Source: DAOVDI01 sp965373045
Lineage (GTDB): Bacteria > Acidobacteriota > Aminicenantia > Aminicenantales > Aminicenantaceae
DNA length: 10,243 bases
Direction: 5' to 3'
Assembly (NCBI GenBank): GCA_965373045.1
Contig: CBDVEQ010000097.1
Span: forward strand, 1-10,243
Shown here in pieces: positions 7,364 to 10,243 of this stretch. The notes below the pieces were generated by a model. It was not told the origin of the DNA. It was given only the letters and a program-made list of their open reading frames with translations, and made no database searches. The number at the start of each line of letters is the position of its first letter. The stretch's first letter is position 1. Position numbers and translations under genes: made by a program.

Positions 7364-7651
7364 CTATTCCTTCCTGCTGAACCTGTGTTCACATTCCAAA
7401 CAGATGTATTCTACCTTCTTTGCTTTCTTTCTATGAGAGCTTTTTAAAGACAAAAGCTTGCTTACGACCGCTATGACCAGCAGGATCATGATGACGGGAT
7501 GAAGCTGGAGGAAAAAGAAAATTATCAAAAAAATTGCGATAAAAAAGAAAATTGCGATAAAAGCCGTCCATAACGGGTATTCAGTCTTATATTCCTGTTC
7601 CACAGGAGCGATGTTGTCCGTTCCGCATTGGGGGCAGATATTATTTTTCAT
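7364..7651 (-). CDS. small membrane protein with a split zinc ribbon
   Basis: The product (95 aa) is a hypothetical protein. Seen: C6-P-Q-C9 near the N-terminus and C84-L-E-C87 near the C-terminus form the four ligands of a zinc ribbon. Between them are two hydrophobic helices (about 28-48 and 52-69) with a short turn at Q49-P52, followed by a very basic stretch (H73-K79). Both cysteine pairs therefore lie on the same, probably cytoplasmic, face. The reading frame is open further upstream to 7720, but that part overlaps the GH127 gene; the ATG at 7651, 13 nt after the GH127 stop, gives the zinc knuckle at the very N-terminus and is preferred. No strong Shine-Dalgarno is present, so translation may be coupled to the upstream gene. 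The stop is only 3 nt from the stop of the convergent aminomutase-like gene. Function unknown. Confidence 0.7.
   Translation of the reverse strand: MKNNICPQCGTDNIAPVEQEYKTEYPLWTAFIAIFFFIAIFLIIFFFLQLHPVIMILLVIAVVSKLLSLKSSHRKKAKKVEYICLECEHRFSRKE
7530..7562 (-). repeat. 18-bp tandem duplication in the first membrane helix
   Basis: AAAATTGCGATAAAA occurs at 7530-7544 and 7548-7562 (plus-strand reading), an 18-bp period. On the minus strand it encodes F-I-A-I-F-F followed by F-I-A-I-F-L, so the first transmembrane helix of the zinc-ribbon protein contains a duplicated six-residue unit. Confidence 0.6.
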
Positions 7652-7664
7652 TTCATATAGCGGC

Positions 7665-9635
7665 CTATTCTCTTGCCAGCCATACAGACATCTCACCCTT
7701 CCCACGGTGCGCCCAGGCATAATAGGGGATCATCAATAGATCCTGCACTGTTTTTTTGACTTCTCCCTCAAGTTCTCCTGCTTCATATCCCTGAGATCTG
7801 CTAAAAATAACCTGTACCCCGTTGAGAAGATCCGGTCTGAATTCAGAGGAAAGCATGGCATCATCAGGAAGAATGATATTTCTGACATGCCCATTCCTAT
7901 TATCAGGCCATTCAGCACAGTATACAATGGGCCCGCGTTGAAGCGCTACGCGTCCCCGGCCTGCCGCCACATTCTTGTGTGCTGATATTCGCCGCACCGG
8001 CATGGGAATATTCAATTCGACTTCATCTCCAGTATACCAGGTCCGGTTTATGCGGGCATATCCCTTCTTTATTTCAAGAGGGACTTTTTGGCCGTTGACC
8101 TTTATAGTAATTTCTTCTTCAACAGCATCAATAACACTGTAAAGGCTGCCCGGAACGGGCTCATCCTGAGCCCATCCCGGAATCCTCAGACAAACAGTGA
8201 ATTTCCTCCCGGATATCTGTGGGTTCAAGATAAATCTGACCATCCCATCCCATGGATATCTGGTTTCCTGATTAATGCGAACCGCCTGGCTTTTCAGATC
8301 AATAGACGCTTCATTTGAAGTGTAAAGATTGACATAAATGTCATTCTTTCTGTGGGCGTAAACATATCCCGGCACTGAAGCCATAAACCTTGTGATGTTT
8401 CCAGGACAGCAAGCACATCCGAACCAGGGTCTGCGCTCATGCTGTCCTGCGGATTCAAGAGGATTGGTGTAGAAAAACAGCTTGCCATCCAAAGAAATTC
8501 CAGAGAGCAGCCCATTATAAAGGGTTCTTTCCATCACATCGATGTACCCGGCATCACCATGCAGCAGGAACAGACGGAAATTCCAGTAAACATTCCCGAT
8601 GGCAGCACATGTCTCGTTGTAGGCGCTCATGTTGGGAAGCTCATAATTTTTACCGAAAGCCTCACCAGACCCCTTAGCCCCAATACCGCCTGTTATATAC
8701 AGTTTCTTCCCGATAACATTATTCCATATCCTGTCTATGGCTTTTATATAATCTTTATCTCCTGTCAGTGCCGCCACATCAGCCATGCCTGCATACATGT
8801 AAGAGGCGCGTACAGCATGCCCCACTGCTTCGTCCTGTTCGAGCACCGGTTTGTGGTCCTGGTTGTATTCTCCCCAGAGCTCGCGGCCATCCAACGGCTT
8901 TCCTCGAACATCCAAGAAAAATTTGGCGAGATCCAGGTATTTTTTTTCTCCAGTGACCCTGTACAATTTGGCCAGCCCCATCTCGATGACCTGATGGCCG
9001 GGAGGGATTCTAAGTTTGCCCGGGCCGAAAGTCCTGCTGATCAAGTCTGCATTTTTAAGGGCAATATCCAGAAATGAACGTTTGCCTGTAGCTTGAAAAT
9101 GGGCAGCTGCTGCTTCATACATGTGACCCGCGTTATAAAGCTCATGGCTGCCCTTTAGTTTGATCCAGCGTTCCTCACCAAACCAGTTTATTAATCTATC
9201 AGCCCTGTTGGTCCTTGCCGTGTAAAGATAACCGTCATCTTCCTGAGCAGCGCTCATCAGTCTGATCAGATCATCCAGATACTTCTCCAATTCAGGGTCA
9301 GGGTGAAGCATAAGCGCATAGGAAGCCCCTTCTATCGTTTTATAGATATCCGTATCATCAAAAGGATAGAGCCCTTTCTGCTCACCTTTTTTGAGCCCGC
9401 CAGCTATGGAAAAATTATCCATCCTTCCGGTTTCCTCGCACTTTGCAAAAGCATGTGGAATGGTTTTCGTTCGGTTTGTCTCCATGCGGGGCGTCCAGAA
9501 ATCATCATTTATTTGGACCTTGGTAAACGAGACAGGCTGGATAAGATAGTCCTTCTGCACCTGCCTGGCGCAGGAGGAAATCAGGATAAAACCCAGTATA
9601 CCCAGAAATATTATGCCGGATCTATTTGTTTTCAT
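7665..9635 (-). CDS. GH127 beta-L-arabinofuranosidase lipoprotein (former DUF1680)
   Basis: The product (656 aa) is a predicted exo-glycosidase that releases beta-L-arabinofuranose from plant arabinosides. Seen: a lipoprotein signal with lipobox I19-S-S-C22 and A23 at +2, implying lipidation and, in a diderm, probable outer-membrane sorting. The zinc/cysteine catalytic set is complete: E341-T-C343 and C407-A-C409-C410-P-G-N, matching E338, C340, C417 and C418 of Bifidobacterium HypBA1, where the second-last cysteine is the nucleophile. H273 in A-V-G-H-A-V-R fits the conserved substrate-pocket His. Length is almost identical to HypBA1 (658 aa). The central part is an (alpha/alpha) barrel by family knowledge, followed by beta-sandwich segments. 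AGGAG at 9646-9650 (minus strand), 10 nt before the ATG, fixes the start. A small membrane zinc-ribbon gene follows in the same direction. No transporter, SusC/D-like pair or other glycosidase is in view. The related GH146 family is an alternative label. Confidence 0.9.
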   Translation of the reverse strand: MKTNRSGIIFLGILGFILISSCARQVQKDYLIQPVSFTKVQINDDFWTPRMETNRTKTIPHAFAKCEETGRMDNFSIAGGLKKGEQKGLYPFDDTDIYKTIEGASYALMLHPDPELEKYLDDLIRLMSAAQEDDGYLYTARTNRADRLINWFGEERWIKLKGSHELYNAGHMYEAAAAHFQATGKRSFLDIALKNADLISRTFGPGKLRIPPGHQVIEMGLAKLYRVTGEKKYLDLAKFFLDVRGKPLDGRELWGEYNQDHKPVLEQDEAVGHAVRASYMYAGMADVAALTGDKDYIKAIDRIWNNVIGKKLYITGGIGAKGSGEAFGKNYELPNMSAYNETCAAIGNVYWNFRLFLLHGDAGYIDVMERTLYNGLLSGISLDGKLFFYTNPLESAGQHERRPWFGCACCPGNITRFMASVPGYVYAHRKNDIYVNLYTSNEASIDLKSQAVRINQETRYPWDGMVRFILNPQISGRKFTVCLRIPGWAQDEPVPGSLYSVIDAVEEEITIKVNGQKVPLEIKKGYARINRTWYTGDEVELNIPMPVRRISAHKNVAAGRGRVALQRGPIVYCAEWPDNRNGHVRNIILPDDAMLSSEFRPDLLNGVQVIFSRSQGYEAGELEGEVKKTVQDLLMIPYYAWAHRGKGEMSVWLARE

Positions 9636-9645
9636 TTTGTTTTCT

Positions 9646-9650
9646 CTCCT
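9646..9650 (-). promoter_or_regulatory. Shine-Dalgarno site of the GH127 gene
   Basis: On the minus strand this reads AGGAG inside a purine-rich run (AAAGGAGAG), 10 nt from the ATG at 9635. It is one of the two strongest ribosome binding sites in the window and decides the start that yields the lipobox. Confidence 0.7.
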
Positions 9651-9674
9651 TTTTTTTTAATGTAAAGGCAGTAT

Positions 9675-9704
9675 CTGAAAATCTTATAATATTTTCAGTC
9701 TGAA
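9675..9704. repeat. inverted repeats, candidate operator upstream of GH127
   Basis: CTGAAAAT (9675-9682) and ATTTTCAG (9691-9698) are perfect inverted copies with an 8-bp spacer. The right arm is shared with a second palindrome, TTCAG-T-CTGAA (9694-9704), giving three half-sites. The cluster lies 40-69 bp before the GH127 start and overlaps its only plausible -10 (9686-9691). It is therefore placed like a repressor or activator site; no binding protein can be named. Confidence 0.35.
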
Positions 9705-9729
9705 GTGAAAAAAAATATGAACAAATATT

Positions 9730-9759
9730 TTGACACACTTCCTGCAATTTGGGGATAAT
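9730..9759 (+). promoter_or_regulatory. sigma-70 promoter P1, rightward
   Basis: TTGACA (9730-9735, perfect -35), an 18-bp spacer and GATAAT (9754-9759, five of six -10 matches). Transcription would begin near 9766 and give a leader of about 135 nt before the 22-codon ORF. Confidence 0.55.
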
Positions 9760-9812
9760 GAGCATAAAGTGAAGCTTCTCTTTCTAAAAAATTTCTGAAT
9801 CTCCCCCTCTTT

Positions 9813-9841
9813 TTGACATAAATTTTATCATGTGTTATATT
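9813..9841 (+). promoter_or_regulatory. sigma-70 promoter P2, rightward
   Basis: TTGACA (9813-9818, perfect -35), the optimal 17-bp spacer and TATATT (9836-9841, five of six -10 matches). Transcription would begin near 9848. It lies about 80 bp after P1 and reads the same way, towards the small ORF and the PilZ gene. Confidence 0.6.
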
Positions 9842-9900
9842 TTTTTTATATCTTGTTTTAGAGGGAAACGGAATTCTTTCTCGTTTGTGGAGGAAGATAG

Positions 9901-9969
9901 ATGGAGATTTTTGCTAAAGAGGTGAAACAAAAAGCGAAATCAAAATGTGATGTTCTTGTGGAGTGGTGA
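9901..9969 (+). CDS. 22-codon small ORF upstream of the PilZ gene
   Basis: ATG at 9901 to TGA at 9967-9969 encodes 22 residues beginning M-E-I-F-A-K-E-V. The peptide is Lys-rich with one Cys and ends in V-E-W, and it is neither hydrophobic nor a signal sequence. The main support is a near-perfect Shine-Dalgarno, GGAGGA at 9889-9894 with ideal spacing to the ATG, placed directly downstream of two strong promoters. It ends 22 nt before the PilZ start, so it may act as a translated leader coupling to that gene, or encode a small protein. It shows no amino-acid run typical of attenuation leaders. Chance occurrence is possible. Confidence 0.35.
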   Translation: MEIFAKEVKQKAKSKCDVLVEW

Positions 9970-9991
9970 ACAGGATAGAGGACTTAACCTC

Positions 9992-10243
9992 ATGTCAGAT
10001 AAAAGAAAAGCAAAGCGGATAAAAGAGGAAGCCAAAGTCACAATCACTCTGATTTCTAAGGATAGTCTTTCACCCGGCAGAAAGATCATCTATCGCTTAA
10101 CCAAAGATATCTCCTCTGCTGGCATTAAAATCCAGGCTAACACATTTTTACCGATAAACTCTATGATAAAAATTGAGCTTTCATTAAAAGAGCCACTCAG
10201 AATGGTAAGTGCTATCGGAATGGTTCGCCGGATCAAAAGCCTT
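9992..10243 (+). CDS. PilZ domain protein, 5' part (cut by window end)
   Basis: The first 84 codons of a probable cyclic-di-GMP receptor. Seen: the PilZ signature R5-x-x-x-R9 followed by D39-x-S41-x-x-G44, the two loops that clamp c-di-GMP, then beta-strands ending in the typical G-x-V-R segment (G76-V78-R79). The expected tail with the I-G-x-x-F strand would lie beyond the window. ATG at 9992 is chosen because AGAGGA (9977-9982) precedes it at good spacing and puts the R-x3-R motif close to the N-terminus, as is usual in single-domain PilZ proteins. An in-frame ATG at 9950 would add 14 residues but lacks a ribosome site. The GAGG of the Shine-Dalgarno could pair weakly with CCTC just before the ATG. 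Expression probably comes from P1 and P2. Downstream targets are not visible. Confidence 0.8.
   Translation, partial: MSDKRKAKRIKEEAKVTITLISKDSLSPGRKIIYRLTKDISSAGIKIQANTFLPINSMIKIELSLKEPLRMVSAIGMVRRIKSL

Larger units (their letters stand above)
9636..9900. other. AT-rich divergent control region
   Basis: This stretch between the leftward GH127 gene and the rightward small ORF has no credible protein gene. It holds the GH127 Shine-Dalgarno, a cluster of CTGAA half-sites at 9675-9704, and two tandem rightward promoters. The GH127 promoter is not obvious: TATTAT (plus 9686-9691) could be a minus-strand -10, but its -35 position is a plain T-tract. Between the promoters is a pyrimidine-rich segment (9801-9814). 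No intrinsic terminator is seen. Confidence 0.5.

Noticed and set aside
7652..7720. Upstream extension of the zinc-ribbon gene to an ATG at 7720
   Set aside because: It lies in another frame of the GH127 3' end, and its 23 extra residues resemble a frame shadow. The ATG at 7651 after the GH127 stop fits better.
8439..9077. Long open frame on the plus strand (212 codons)
   Set aside because: It is entirely antisense to the GH127 gene, has no ribosome site and no recognisable domain. The GH127 frame carries all catalytic residues.

Overview
The window comes from a diderm bacterium of moderate GC. Evidence for this is a lipobox-bearing glycosidase, secreted proteins with Sec signals, Shine-Dalgarno sites on most genes and a PilZ protein. 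No rRNA, tRNA, CRISPR array, insertion sequence or phage gene is visible. The phylum cannot be fixed from the sequence alone. The mix of TPR-rich secreted proteins, VWA/FHA proteins and a GH127 lipoprotein would suit an environmental, polysaccharide-degrading lineage such as Acidobacteriota/Aminicenantes or similar groups, but that is only an impression.

Layout: (1) 86-5092 (+) holds two consecutive large genes for exported proteins. The first is a secreted metzincin-type zinc metalloprotease carrying 12 gapless TPR repeats. The second is a 978-residue protein with signal peptide, beta-rich ectodomain, calcium-type Asp motif, von Willebrand A domain with intact MIDAS, one membrane helix and a cytoplasmic FHA domain. 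(2) 5171-7360 (+) holds a long, AT-richer radical SAM enzyme of the lysine 2,3-aminomutase (KamA) family without a Shine-Dalgarno site. Its pocket residues look more like those of glutamate 2,3-aminomutase than lysine aminomutase. (3) 7364-9635 (-) is a convergent two-gene unit: a GH127 beta-L-arabinofuranosidase lipoprotein, followed 13 nt later by a 95-residue membrane protein whose zinc ribbon is split around a transmembrane hairpin. (4) 9636-10243 is a divergent control region. It holds inverted repeats near the GH127 gene and two tandem near-consensus sigma-70 promoters reading right, then a 22-codon small ORF with an excellent Shine-Dalgarno site and the 5' part of a PilZ (c-di-GMP receptor) gene that runs off the window.

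Functionally, the most notable part is the first pair. A secreted protease/TPR scaffold sits beside a transmembrane protein that could couple an extracytoplasmic MIDAS adhesion domain to phosphothreonine recognition inside the cell, an architecture analogous to integrin-type signalling. No functional link between that pair, the aminomutase-like gene and the GH127 unit is evident. The aminomutase-like gene looks like a separate arrival.
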